Assembly (NCBI RefSeq): GCF_029873635.1
Contig: NC_080419.1
Coordinates: 70,675,597-70,739,596 of the forward strand
Source of the DNA: Malania oleifera
Lineage: Eukaryota > Streptophyta > Magnoliopsida > Santalales > Ximeniaceae
DNA length: 64,000 nt
Direction of reading: 5' to 3'
The notes under the pieces were generated by a model. That model ran no database searches. It was not told the DNA's origin and saw only the letters and a program-made list of their open reading frames with translations. Positions 1 to 13,400 of the stretch are shown here, in pieces. The number at the start of each line of letters is the position of its first letter. The first letter of the stretch is position 1. The position numbers were made by a program, and so were the translations under genes.

Positions 1-425
1 AAAATTCAGTGTGGTCTTGTGAAATGGCAGGTGAGAGAAAAAGTTGCTGGGTAGGTTCAGGTTCATTAGTGTTGGGCATCAAGCAGATTAGTTTTGTTAT
101 GGAGGGTCAGCCCCTTCTTCTCTGTTAAATTTTAACAGGCAGTTAAGCTGGTTTCCTTGCTCAAATTTCACCTTTTTTCATTATATTCATGTCCAATTCA
201 TTTTATGTATATTAATCATATCCACTTTTCCGCCAACATCACTGCTATTGTCAATAAAGAGGTGTTCAATTGTATATTTAAAATTCTTTCATCATCACTT
301 ATATTGGCATTATTTTGTACATGACATGTAACTTTTTGACTAGTTTTTTTTTCTGAAAAATGATATCTTCTGTCTCGCATTTCATTTTGTTTATATATTT
401 TTACAATCTTGCATTTCACTTTCAG

Positions 426-642
426 GACCCTGAATTTTGGACATGCAGACCATTGTCTGAACTGATGGTCCGTGCAGCAGCAGATGATGTCCGCTTTCTT
501 CTGTATATCTATCACAAGATGATGGAAAAATTAAGTCAACGATCCTCATGGTATCTTGCAATTCGTGGTGCACTTTATTGCCGTTGCTTTTGCCTCAGCG
601 ATAATAACTTTGCAGATTGGCCATCTCTTCCTCCAATTCCAG
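426..642 (+). CDS. exon: end of exonuclease domain
   Basis: The acceptor is a pyrimidine-rich tract ending in cag at 423-425 and the donor is gt at 643. The exon begins in phase 0 with [13 protein letters not shown] and ends after P-I-P plus one base. Family members continue PPIP-D, which is exactly what joining to 23487 gives. A CAG followed by gtgaga at about 28-36 could be the donor of the preceding exon, but its reading is not convincing. Confidence 0.9.
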
Positions 643-3600
643 GTTATATGTTTTTTGACTGAACATGTTACGGTATATCTAGTTATTCATGCATTATATT
701 CTCTAGTCAACTGACTTTGCCTTGATCCCAACCGCAGCATCATTAAATGCATATCAAACTTAGTTTGTTCTGCTTAAATTAAGTTGGCATAACATCAGTT
801 GTGTCACAATTGCTAACTTTGACATGTGTGATGAATGATCCAACTAGAATTGTGTGTGCATATATTCCATTTGACTTCAACCTGTGATGAATGATCCATC
901 AGGAATGGTTCACACACGTAATACTGGATTGTAAGGAAAGGCTTTGTTGTGTTTATACTTATATTTATTGCTTCAAGCAAGATTCCCGAGCCATACCCAA
1001 TACATGTGGCTTGCAGGTATCTATAAGGATTGGTCTTATCCAAACCCAAGCAGTTGGCTCAGGGTATCACAGCATCTCTGATACTTGGACCCAGACCTTG
1101 ACTGTAGAGTACCTGCGTCCAGTGCATGGGTACGAAACATAGGTACTCCTACCAAACAGTTAAGATAATGGAAAATAGCTGAAAAATAGACAACTTAGAT
1201 GGTAACAACTGGCAACAGTATTTTTTTAGTGGAAGTGCCCAGGCTTAAAAGTTATCATACTAAAAATAACTTTAGTGCAACATTTATCACAGGCACTTGT
1301 GTTGGATTAAAACTTTGTTGTGAGCTTCATAAATTTGTTTGAGCTGAAATTTAGTGTATATGAAAAATCACCATTGTTTCCTCATTCTTTCTCCCCACAA
1401 ATGTATGCTTTTGTTACTAAATGGTTAGGATTAGGGCTTTGAGATGCATGTTAAAGTTACTCTAATGGTTACTTGTTTGTAAGCCTAAGAATGAGAAGAT
1501 AAAAGAATTTGTGGTGGTGGGGGTGGGAAACTTGGTGTCTAAGCCCCTATTTGGAACGTCTTAAAAAATAAGTACTTTTTCAGAAAAAGTGCTTTTTGTA
1601 AATACTTCTGTCAATAGTACATCAAAAATTACTTATCCAAACTTTTTTTTTTTTGGAAAGCAAGTATTGTTGTGAAAAGCAAGTACTTATCTGAAAAAGT
1701 ACTTACGATAAGTAATCCCATACTACTTTTAGATAAGTACTTTTTCAGATAAGTTGTTTTCCAGAAAATTACTTTCCTATAAGTGGTTTGAAACGATCCC
1801 TAGTGGCTTTGGCATCTTCTTTTGAAGCCTAAGTCCCCTTCTGCATAAAGTTATCTGGATTAAATATGGTTGTGAGGCTATAGGTTGATGTCATTTTGTG
1901 AGCCCTTGAGAGTTTATTTCTCAGTTAAATTCTGCATTGCAATGGAGCAAATATTGGTTCTGGGAGGATTATGTTTTGATTATGTTTCCTTGTCTGTATT
2001 TCCTTTCCAATTATCACCATGTTCCTATTTTTATTTATATATTATTTGTTTTTTTTCCTGATGGGATCAATGCTTATCGGAATTTGTTCTTTAGGAAAAA
2101 TTTGAATGAGAGAGAAGAGAGTGAATGACTCTTTCCAAAATTAAGGCTTTTGCCTGGTCTGTGTTCCTAACTAGAATTTATGCTAATGATTTGTTACATG
2201 TAAGAAGGCCTGATGATTCTCTTCTTTGCTTTCTGGGTAGTGAGGCAAGTGCTCGTACTTTTGCATTTGTGATTTCCCTTGGTCTATCTGGAGTAGGTTG
2301 TTTGGACATTTGGATTGGGTTTGCCCTTTGAATGACCTCCTTCTTCAGAAGTTTATGGCTTTTGGTAGTCATGAGGAGGGAAAGTTTGGAGGTGTGATAA
2401 TTCGGCAGTTGTTTGGTGTATGTGGTTGGGATGAAGTACTGGGACTTTCAAAGCGAAAAGAACTTTTCATGTCCTGTTTGGCTTTTTCTGTCTTTGCTTT
2501 GGTGGATTTAAAAGAGTGCCTTGCTGAATATACAAAGAGATTGGTGGATGTTGCTTTATTTGTAATTTTTCTAGTTTTCTTTATTATTTTTATGATACCT
2601 TGTCCTCCTTCCTATGATATTTGTACTTTTTTTTCTTTTTTAATATATTTTTTCATTATCTACAAAAGAAAAGGACACCATTACATATGTACTATTTAAA
2701 TATCTTTAGTGATTGTCAACGGTGCTGTGCTTTATGCAAGCTGTATGACCAATCTTCAAAGGTGTGTCCTGTAGTAAGATTCCTTGAGAGCATCATCCCT
2801 CCCTCATTTCTTACTAAAATAATGATTTTTTGTAAACAATGTAAGTAAATGACAAGTTTTTTGCATGATTTCTTCAAGAAACAGTTCATTCTGCTTTTCT
2901 TAAGGTATATATTAACGTCAAAATTGCAAATTATATGATGAGCTTTCAAGAATAGAATTCTTATCCTAACCTTTCAAGGCCTTGAATTTATATGTAAAAT
3001 GATTATGTTCTCATTGGCTGTTACAAATTATTTTGTTTTAATTTCTCCGTGGAGGAAAACATGCGTCTGGCTTGCTCAAGATTGTAGGTGGAAATTCTTG
3101 TCACCAAATTTAACAAGCAGCAGTGGTATAGCATCTGGTTTCCTTTATTTTCTTTTATTCTTCCACCTCAGTTATCACCATGGTCTGCTCAAGTGGATGG
3201 AATTGAGTTGCATTAATTAGCAGTTAGACTTCATTCTTTGTTGGGAATGATAATAGGGAATCTTGCTCAAATGGATTGTGTAGCAAGAGTAAAGGGAAAA
3301 GGTGATTGTACATGAAGAAAAACGTGATCCAGTTGGTTGGTCTTTTCTTCTCCCTTTCTTCGAAAGCAGGGACATAACAGTTGGTATCAGAGCAATTTCC
3401 ATTCATAGACAGTCAAAACAGTTGTTCTTGGTTATGCTATGGAGGAATTTGAACTAAATTTTGCTTTCTCAACCTCGTCTCTTTTCTTCCTTGCCTTTTC
3501 TATTTCTCCCTCCCTCTGTTTTTCTTTTCTGTTTTTATCTTTTTTACAGAATTTGTGTATAACTTTCTAGTCTATCCTTAATTCTTTCAGCAACTCTTTG

Positions 3601-6600
3601 TTCGCCATACACATATCCTTTTCCAATATCCATGGTGGAGAGAATGATGAAAGGTATGCCCCATTTCCAGTGGGACAGTATCAGATACAACTGTGAAGAA
3701 GAATACAATTGAAAGTTTTATCAATTTCACTATGATCCTTAGTTCCTTACTACTCTGCTTTTTATAAATAACAAAGTAATTATCAAAGACTAACAATAGC
3801 CCATCCAGAGTAACTACCAACAAGTAACAATAACCACTCCGATGAATTATTACTAACTGAACCACTACACAGCTCCATAAAAATTATATATATTGTTTCA
3901 TACAAAACAGAATTGGTAGAATTAAATTGATTCTGATCATGAAATTGTGTTATACCTCCCCTCCTCCCCCCATTGCTGCGATAAGATGAGCCTTGTTCTC
4001 AAAGCTTGAAGTGTGGAACTTGGTAATGTAAGAAAGACCAATCTTCCCTATTAGCCTCTTTTACTGATAAGTTGGACCACTTGCTTGGTTATTGCAGTGG
4101 ATCATGCGCCTTTTCAGATTTGTCATTTGTTTGACTTGAAATTGGCTGTCAAGATCAATGACAGTAAAACATGAAGAAGGAACATGAGGAACACCAACTT
4201 GGAACATGGAAAACTGGATGAATTTAAGGATCCCAGTGGAAGTTTTAAACAAGAAGCTATGGATCTGATGCGCTTGAGAATTGTAATATCCAACATACTC
4301 TGACAATTGACGATGTGGTTGTAAAACTGTCTCCAGATATGTGTGATGTGTTTTTCTAGTTGTGAGGCACACATTATTTCTCCTTTGTTCCATGGCTTGG
4401 TTGTGTAACAAGCTTTTTAGTCTGTTTATAGAATGTTAGGTGCCCTAGCACCTTGGAGGATTTTTTGCTGATCAATTTTAGGAATTTTTTTTTTTTTGGG
4501 GGAGTTTGGGGGGGTAAAGATGTGAAGATTTTATGGCGGTGAAGTTTGTGCTGTCTTGGAACTTTGTCTAGAGAGGATCATGGTTATCAAGATTGTGATA
4601 TGCATATGTTCGGGATCAGGTAGGATCACAGCAGAATTGGTAGAATCATAGAATCGTTACAGCAGTTTGCTTCTTCAACTAGAGTGGCCTTTTCTGTTCT
4701 ATTCTTTAAAGATAAGGAATATGCGTTTTTTACTTTTTTGTTGGCCCGAAAGTTTTGTCTTGCAATAGAAGAGAGATCTATTGGCCTATTTGGTCCAAAT
4801 CTTCAAAATTAGGGCAAAATAGCACATGGGATTTGTTCTAGGAGATGTCTCTCACAGCAGTTTGCAGATAGTTCTGGAGTTCAATCCTTCATGTGTTCGA
4901 TCAGAATCCGTTACTAGGAATCAACTTCTTCTTGGTGTTCAATTAACTTCCTTGAGTTGCAGTCTTGCTGAGAGCTTTGAAGTTGCAGTCTTGTGTTCAG
5001 TCTGCACCTGGTTCTTTGAAGTTTTCAACAGCCAGAGAGCTCTTGAAAAGCTTTGATGAACAAACATCTATTCAGCCATTGCTGCATATGAAATTATCAA
5101 TATCTTTAAGAGTTTCAAGCCAGAAATCTTGAGTCTTGTTCCTCTTCTTCTTGAAGATGACTCTAATGACAGTAACAGAGAATCATAGTAGTTTGCTGCT
5201 GACAGCACAGCAGTTCATTTTACTTCACTGAATTAAGCTTGGTTTGTTAATTTCTTTGATTGCTTTCTTGATTTTATATGAACTTGTAATTCTAGATTTG
5301 TGCAGCTGTGCTTGCAGCCTATCATGTCTAGTGGTGTTGTTGGATTTGGGAATAGAAAAAAGAAAAACTCAGCAGGTAATAGGTCTGATGTTGGATGACA
5401 ACATGTTATAGAAGTGGATAATAATCGTAAGAAGGTGAAGTGCCAATGTTTTCGAGTTTTTTTATTTGGTGTGGTACATAGGCTAAAAATATCATCTTGC
5501 TGGAACTAGGAAAAATGTTGACCCTGTGGCAAAGTTGCAGAGGATGTGAGGAAAAAATACCCTGACATTTTGCACCCTCAAACAAAGGAATCTTAGCAAG
5601 AAAAAAAAAATTCATAGTCTAGATGATGAATCATGTAGAGAGGTGCAACCAGTACAGAAAAAGGGGGATTAAACATGATGTTTTTGTATCCAAACTGAGA
5701 AACCAAGCTACGTGGAATCAAATTTTCAGAAAAGGAGATTGGGGTAAAGTTTGTCAATGAGTTGCCAGATTTTTCTATTTCAACTATGTGAACAATCCAG
5801 AATTTTTGTTAATGCTTGATATGGTTGGGAAATATGGTCCTGCACTTTATCATGAAATTAAGGTGAAATTTATCAAAAATGAAATAATGAAGGTTATGGA
5901 TTTGATTGAAGAGTACAAGTGAGAGTGGAAGAAAGCTGGTTGCACTATTATGTCTAATGGAAGGACGGACAAAAATAGGCGACTCATTTGTAACTTTTTG
6001 GTGAATAGCCCCAAGGGAACCATCTCTTTGTCATCTATTAGCATTTCTTATATTTCAAAAATTGCAGAAAAGGTTTTGAAATGTTAGATGAGGTTGTCAA
6101 AGCAATTTAGAGTAGAGAATGTTGTACAATTATGAAAGATAATGCTTCAGACTACAATTTAGCTGGTGAGATGTTAATGGAGAAAAGTAAAAAATTGTTT
6201 TGGACACCTTTTGCATCTAATATCATTGATTTGATGTTGGAAGACTTTGAGAGAAGCTTCAAGTCCATCTACGTTACTATTGAAAAATGTAGAAAAACTA
6301 CAATGCGTTATATATATATATATATAGCATCTAATATCATTGATTTGATGTTGGAAGACTTTGAGAGGAAGCTTCAATTCCATCTATGTTACTAATGCAA
6401 AAGGTAGAAAAACTACAATGCGTTATATGTATATATATATTCTATGACCGAGCTCATTATTTAGTTGAAAGAGTTTTAAGTCCATCTATGTTACTATTGC
6501 AAAACGTAGAAAAATTACAACGCATAATATATGTATATATATATATTCTATGACCATGCTCATTACTTAGTTGAAAGAGTTACCAAAGGGAGGGATCTCA

Positions 6601-7449
6601 TTAGACTAGCTAAGACATGCTTTGCAGTTGCATACTTGAATTTATCTTGCTTTAGTGTGCATAAAGGACCCTTGATGTCTGTGTTTTCCCCGAAGAAGTA
6701 ATCTAGTAGGGTTGCAGCTTCACAAGAAAGGGAAGAACATTAAAAAATATATATATGTTGGAAAGTCAAGGTTTTTGGCTATATGGCAGTACTTGCCTTG
6801 TGGTTGTATTGCTACTACTAGGGGTGTACACGGTTTGGTTCGGTTCGGTTTTTGCCAAAACCACCAACCGAACCAAACTCCTCAGTTTTCAAAATGACTG
6901 AACTGAAACCAAACCGTAAACCGTCGTTTTATGAACAAACCAAACTGTGAGCTTTGCGGTTCGGTTCAGTTATTTTTGGTTTTACCAAATTTTGAACTAT
7001 CAAGCAACAAAAACATTACTTGGGCCCAAGTTGGGCTGCATCAACAGGCCACAGCCCATTATTAACTCCTGGGCCAACACTTTAATTGCAAAGCCAAGCG
7101 CCTGAGACATGTAGAAAGGAGGATCTAACTAAAATATATAAGGTGGGGATACTTGTTTTCTTCTCATTTCCAACCGATGTGGGAAGGCTAGCGTCTTGTG
7201 GTTCCTGCATCTTAAATTCTTCTCTCTGCTTTTCTGCACAAGAAAGCCGCTGGAAGGGCTGCAGGCTAGATTGTGGAATAAATTAATATTATGATCTCCA
7301 CTTAGATTCTCCAGATTGAGGCTGAGGGGGCATTGTGAATACCAGATTGTGGAATAATATTAATCTCCACTCAGATTCTCCAGATTTCATGTCCCTGTAA
7401 ATTTGACATCACCCAAAAGCAATTTTTTTTAAAAAATTATCTACCCAGA

Positions 7450-7485
<36 letters not shown>

Positions 7486-10400
7486 TGTATATATAGACAC
7501 ACAAATTGAAGCTGTTGGATTTGAAGATTAATGTCGTGGTGAATGTCACACAGAATCATCCATTCACTTCCTTCTTCTTCCATGTTTTGTTTTCTTTTCT
7601 TGAAATGTATAAACACCACAATGAAAGTTCAGTAGAAATATATTAATTAATTTTGATGCCATGGAAGCTTCACCTATTAAGAGAGAGTTCTTCTATTCGG
7701 TGACGGTGCCTTTGTCCTCGACATTTTGGTGACAGAGCACATAGGCGGTTAGTGAGTGATGCCATGGAAGTCATTGTTCAGCGAGGATCTCTCACCGGAG
7801 TTTATGGAGTTGGAGTCGTTGATCATGTCAGCGGCTGATTTGAAGGCCCAAATGGCATCAAGCTTGGAAAGAAAAATCTGTTGCTGAATGCTGATTACCC
7901 AGATCCGAAGAGGCAAATAGCTGCGTGACTGGATAGAGCCCGTTCCAGTTGCAGATCGAAGATGGAGATTGATGATTAAACCCAGAAGAACCACCATAAG
8001 CACTTGAAGATGAAGACGAAGACGAAGAGACCACACTTTAATTATTCCGACTTTGGTAGCCATGGTGGATTCAGAGGTGGTTTCTTGCTGGCGACTGGCG
8101 ATCCAACAGGCAGCATCTATAATTATCATTATTCTATAAAATTATACAATTATAATTTATTAATTCGGTTTTTGGTTTTTTCAGTTCGGTTTTGGTCCAA
8201 AACCGAACCCAAAACCGAAATATTTTATATTTCAAAACCGAAGCCGAAACCTCAAACCGAAAAACCGAACCGAAATGTGTTTTGGTTCGGTTTCGGTCCT
8301 TTTTTCGGTTTTTCGTAATTTTTGTACACCCCTAGCTACTACTATATTATGGTAGATTTGGATCCAGCACAAGAAGTAGGGCTTATTTATGAGCAAATGA
8401 ATTGTGCAATGGAAAAAAATACAATTGTACTTAAAACAGTGTTCAGAAGAGGTAAATCAAGTCTCTCTTGATGTTTTGAATTTGCTTTAATAGTTTTATA
8501 TACAATTTGAGTAAGTTTAAAGAGTTATCTTATTTCAGTTGGTTTTATTGTAACTTTTGGGACATTATTGATGCAACATGGGAGCTTCAACTCCGTAGGC
8601 CATTACATGATGCAGCCTACTTTTTGAATCCCCACTATAATTGTAGTCCCCACTATAATTGTAGCATAATTGTAGCCTAGATTTAAAGGTTGATGCAGGA
8701 GCTAAGATGGGGTTGTGCAGTTGCTGTCAAAGAATTTTGGTGATCCTGATGAAAGTGTAAAAATGGATTTACAAATTGATAAATTTAAGAACGCTAGTGG
8801 ACTTTTTGGCATTGAACCAGCAAGAATGACAAGAACCAAAAAATTCCCCAGCTGATTGGTGGGATTCTTATGGGGATGAGTGTACTAAGTTGAAAAGATT
8901 TGTTATTCAAATATTAAGCTTGACATGTGGCTTGTCAAAATGTGAGAGAAATTGGAGTGCATTTGAGATGGTAAGAAGGATGGACTCTCTTTGCATTAAA
9001 ATTATATAAAATTTAATATTGTGAAACTTTAAGTTGTAAATTATAGCTTACTTCATAATAAAAAAATTGTTTATATGTATAGTTGCACTCAGACAAGAAA
9101 TCATCTTCACTAAAAGAAGATGAAAGAATTGGTTTTTGTCATTAAAGTTTAAAGAGAGGGCTAGTTAGGAAGGAAGCTGATTCTAAAGCTTCCAATTTCT
9201 TTTTTTTGATATCCTATCCAATGATGAATGAATAATAGAAATTAAAGAGAAAGTTCTGTTCTTCCGCCTAGGTGAAAATGGTTGAATGATCTTGTATGAT
9301 TGAAAATTTATTGCAAGGACTTTAATTGAAGCATGTAAGTTTAGAATTTTTGTTTTTGAAAATCAAAAGGTTATTTGGATAAACCTTGGTGCTTACCCTT
9401 CCATCGTGCTCTCTCCCTTATACCATTCTCAATCTTGATGAGTTTTCCAAAATAACAGCTGCTTGCATGTTTAAAAGCTTTACAGCTGAGCCACACAAAT
9501 TTGTGTTTGCATTCTCAATTTTTTCTCGTTCGTTTTAATGGATTTGATCATCGGTAGGTTCAAAGTTAGTCCATCAGCTGATGGATTAGACACATGTAAG
9601 TTCGGAAAATTTAAATTTTTTTTTTTTAATCTGAAGGTTCTCTTAATAAACCTTAGCCCCGGCCATTCCTATGTGCTCTCCCCTTATAATACTATTCTTA
9701 GGGGAGAGAGAGAAACAGTGTGCGCTTCCTGATGGGTTTTTCCAAATAACAGTTGCTAGAATGTTTAAAATCTTTACAGCTGAAGCATGAAAATTTGTGT
9801 TTGCATTCACAGTTTTCTTTCGTTCATTTTGATGGATTTAATCATGAAGAGGTACAAATTGACCCCCATCAGCGGATCATTAACAGGTTGAGGCAAGGGT
9901 TTTGTTCGTTTAGAGAAGAAAACTTAGAATTGCAGCTGATGGATTAGATTTACTTTATCAGCTGCTAGTTGGGTATGCGAGTGTTTGCCTGTGCTTGTAT
10001 CAAAATCAGAGAAAATCAGAGGTCACTTGTTCATTCAGGTAAAATTTTGCGTGGGGATTAAAGCAAACCAGACAGGCAATTTTATGGAGGTGGGTCTACA
10101 ATCGAATGGTGAGGATTATGTGATCTTCATTCCTCAAGGTCATGAAGGGGAGGTTGGTGGAGGTTTTGCGAGAGTAGCAGTAGATTGTGGTTTCAAAGGA
10201 GACAAGTAAAGTTGTGACTCAATCTTCATTGATTTCTGATTGTTCAAGTTTGGAAGGAGGTTCTATTTGTTATTCAGAGATAGCGAAGTGTGGATGAAGA
10301 TGCGGGAATTGTGTATGTTCCCAAGTGGTCTATTTCTCTGCTTTATTATTCCATTGTATAATATCTCTTGAATCATTTTTCACTATCATCCTTTCCTACA

Positions 10401-13400
10401 TAAGAACATCAATTGGCTTTCTGATAAAGAGGCTTAGCTTGAGGGATTAGAGGTATCTTATGGTCAAGCAGTAAGCAGACCCTGAGGTTCTATAAATATA
10501 TCTTCAAATTTCTCTCCTGAGGCAGTAAAGAAGGATAATAAAAGACATGTGGCAATGTTGCATTAACTGATCAAAATTGGCAAAATAAACTAGAAATTCC
10601 TGTGTGAAAAAAGCCTGTAGAATGCTCTTTTGTTAGCCACGTTACATTCAGCTTGGTTTCTAACTCTATGGACTACCAATTGACCATCCTTATGAAAAAA
10701 AGTGTAGCCCCTGTGCACTTGAGAATGATAACTCTGTTAAGGCTCTGACCAATCTATGCCCAGGACCATATCACATCCTCCGAATTGAAGAAATCTGACC
10801 TCAGTTGTGAAGTCCCATTCCTTCCATATTCTAAACCAATTGTCACTTAGGATGATCACTTATAGTATTTCCATCAGAAATTGTTGATTCAGTTGGGTAA
10901 CCTGCTGTTACAGAAGTTGGGTCTAAAAACTGTTGGTGCTGCCACTGTAAATAAAAATTGAAATAAGACTTTTAAAAATAAAAAAATAAAATAGAAACTT
11001 TTATATATTTGAAGTCTTTGGAATCACTTGTCCAGCTAAAGCGTGAGCAGAAATTTCTAATTCCTGTCCAAACTCTTTTAAGGTCTCCTGAAAAATTTCT
11101 TCCTAAATGATCATCACCTCAGCACATAAAAACAATTTAACTGTTTATTTTGCACCTATGACTCCGTACATACTTATCCCTATATCTTAAGCACAATCCA
11201 GTTGCCTTCTACCCTGGGATTCACTATATTGACCACAGAATTAGAGAGCATACTTTCCAATAATTTTGAAACTTGTTTCTCCTCCGAATTTTTAGCCAAG
11301 GGTGACTTGTTGAAAGTATATGGCAGAGGATGTAGCTGAGTTTGTGGATTCTTTGAGGAATAAGAAATTATGGAATTTGAAAAATTTTGGGATGGTTTGA
11401 AGTAGCAGGAAATGAGAAATTAATGCCATTTTTTTTTTTTTCTAATTTGGCAGTTTTAGAAGCCCTAGTTAATGTGGAAGGGTTCAACATGCATACTATG
11501 TACCTGCTCCTCCTTTAATCCACTAAAAAAAAAAACTGGATACAAAATAAGATTGTGACAAACCTGGATTTGCAATCAATAATTTTAGCTCTCCAAACAT
11601 TTCTTGATAACTTGAAACTTTGTCAGTTTGTTGTAGCTTATTGAATTCCACTACTATATTTTGATAATCAATTGGCCCAAACCTCCTACAGACTGCAGTA
11701 AATGTATCCCATGGAACATTTAGTTTGATCCATTATGAATCTTTGATATGGAATATCTTCTCTTTCTTTTAAATAAAGGGCAGTAATTTCTACTTTGCAT
11801 TTCTCAGGAACCTGATTGATCAGGAAATACTATTTACATTTTTCTATCCAACAAAAAAATAGAGGTATCTACCTGATGACCTCTGAGAAATCTCCCAATT
11901 TCGAAAATTTTACTCTGATAACTAGCCTCTCCTACTTCAAGCTCTTTTGGATTGGGCTGCAACCATTTTCAGGATTCGAGACATTGCCTAGAAAAATTGA
12001 GAAACATCCACCGAGTCCAACCCTCTGCATATTATACAATTGCTTAATTCATTTATTGCCTTGCTCTTGAAATATCTTGAATTCATAAAGCTCTGTTCTG
12101 GTTTTCAACTGCAGATCTAATATTTCCTAGGAATGAGATTAACAAAGTTCTGTTCTGATTACTTCTCTAGTAAACACATTCTCTCTCTCTCTTGAGTTGG
12201 TCCCCATGAGCCTTGAATTTTGTGCCTTTGCCACTTAAATCCACCGGATATAGACCTGCACTGATGCCAAATTCTTATGTCCTACTTCTAGTGCAGCAGA
12301 ATCAATTGAGATGATGAAGAAATAAAAATTAAATTGAGAGTTATAGTACTACTACCCTTTTCTTTTTATAAAAAGTGATTACGAACAACTAACAATAGCA
12401 AATCTAGAGTAAGTGTCATCAAGTAACAAAGATCAATATAACCAACTGTTCCTAACAGAAACACTAGGCAGGCCAGCAAAATGATATTGTTTCAAACAAA
12501 ACAGAATTGGTAGAATTAAATCTCTGATTCTGATCATGACAAGGAAGTGTGGGAAGCAGAAGACTCCCTCCCTTGTCTCTTCTCTCTCCTCTTTCTTTCT
12601 TCTTGTAAATTTCAAAGACCTATGGATTAATAAAAAAATAATTAGTTTAGTGCAAGACAAAGGAGGAGAAGGGAAGGAAGAGAACTGGCAGCCTAATGAG
12701 GGACTGAATTGTTGACTCTCTTGACTAATTTAAATAAAAAAATTCCTTATTACAAAAAGTCCCCTCACACAATAAATATAAAATACTCTATATAACCTGT
12801 CCACTCTCTAACACGCCCCCTCAAGCAGGAGGTGTACAAATATCACATAATTACATCTTGTTAGAGCAGTTGGGGTCAAGGTTTCGCACCTTCAGTTTGC
12901 TGCTGATACTACTACTATTTTTTATCTAGAGGACCATAGACCATCCTTCAAGAAAGTTTTGGGTCTCCTTCACATTTTTGAGAAGGTTTCTGGGCTTAAG
13001 ATTAATATGGGAAAGAGCGGTATTGCTGCTACCAATATGTCTGGTGAGAGTGTTAGGGAGCTATCTGTGGAGGTGGCGTGTAGTGTTTTGGATTGGCTGT
13101 TGTCCTATTGGGTTTCCTTTGGGGGGTAACCCTAGATCTGCTAGCTTTTGGTATTCTGTTGTGGAAAGGGTTTTTAAGAGACTGGATGGGTGGAAAGATG
13201 CTCTTTTTTCTCTTGGTGGTAGAATTACTCTTATTTAGGTCTGCCTTTCTAATATCCCTTTTATATTTTCTTTCAATTTTCAAGATTCTGGCGGGGGTTG
13301 CTTATAAGACTGAGAAGATAATGAGGGATTTCTTGTGGTTAGTGGTGGAGGATATTAGGGATCATGTGGGTGGGTAGGTCTAAACAAGAGGGTGGTTTGG

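Larger units (their letters stand above)
4579..9165 (+). mobile_element. hAT transposon with decayed transposase (right end uncertain)
   Basis: The left end CATGGTTATCAAGATTG resembles the terminal repeat of the element at 53184. Transposase remnants follow in order. A BED-finger region at 5400-5560 includes [17 protein letters not shown] in broken frames. A DUF659-type core at 5780-6660 reads [33 protein letters not shown] and [12 protein letters not shown]. The C-terminal dimerisation region at 8850-8960 includes [15 protein letters not shown]. Many stops and frameshifts show it is dead. It is interrupted by the element at 6819-8334. No matching right terminal repeat was found. Confidence 0.75.

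Noticed and set aside
360..425. Upstream extension of the first exon (frame open from 360)
   Set aside because: The residues are hydrophobic and unconserved, and a strong pyrimidine tract with cag lies at 410-425. Homology starts exactly at 426.
7749..8129. Open frame of 126 codons (minus) as a real gene
   Set aside because: It lies inside a non-autonomous hAT element, has no domain I know, and ends in the subterminal repeat region.
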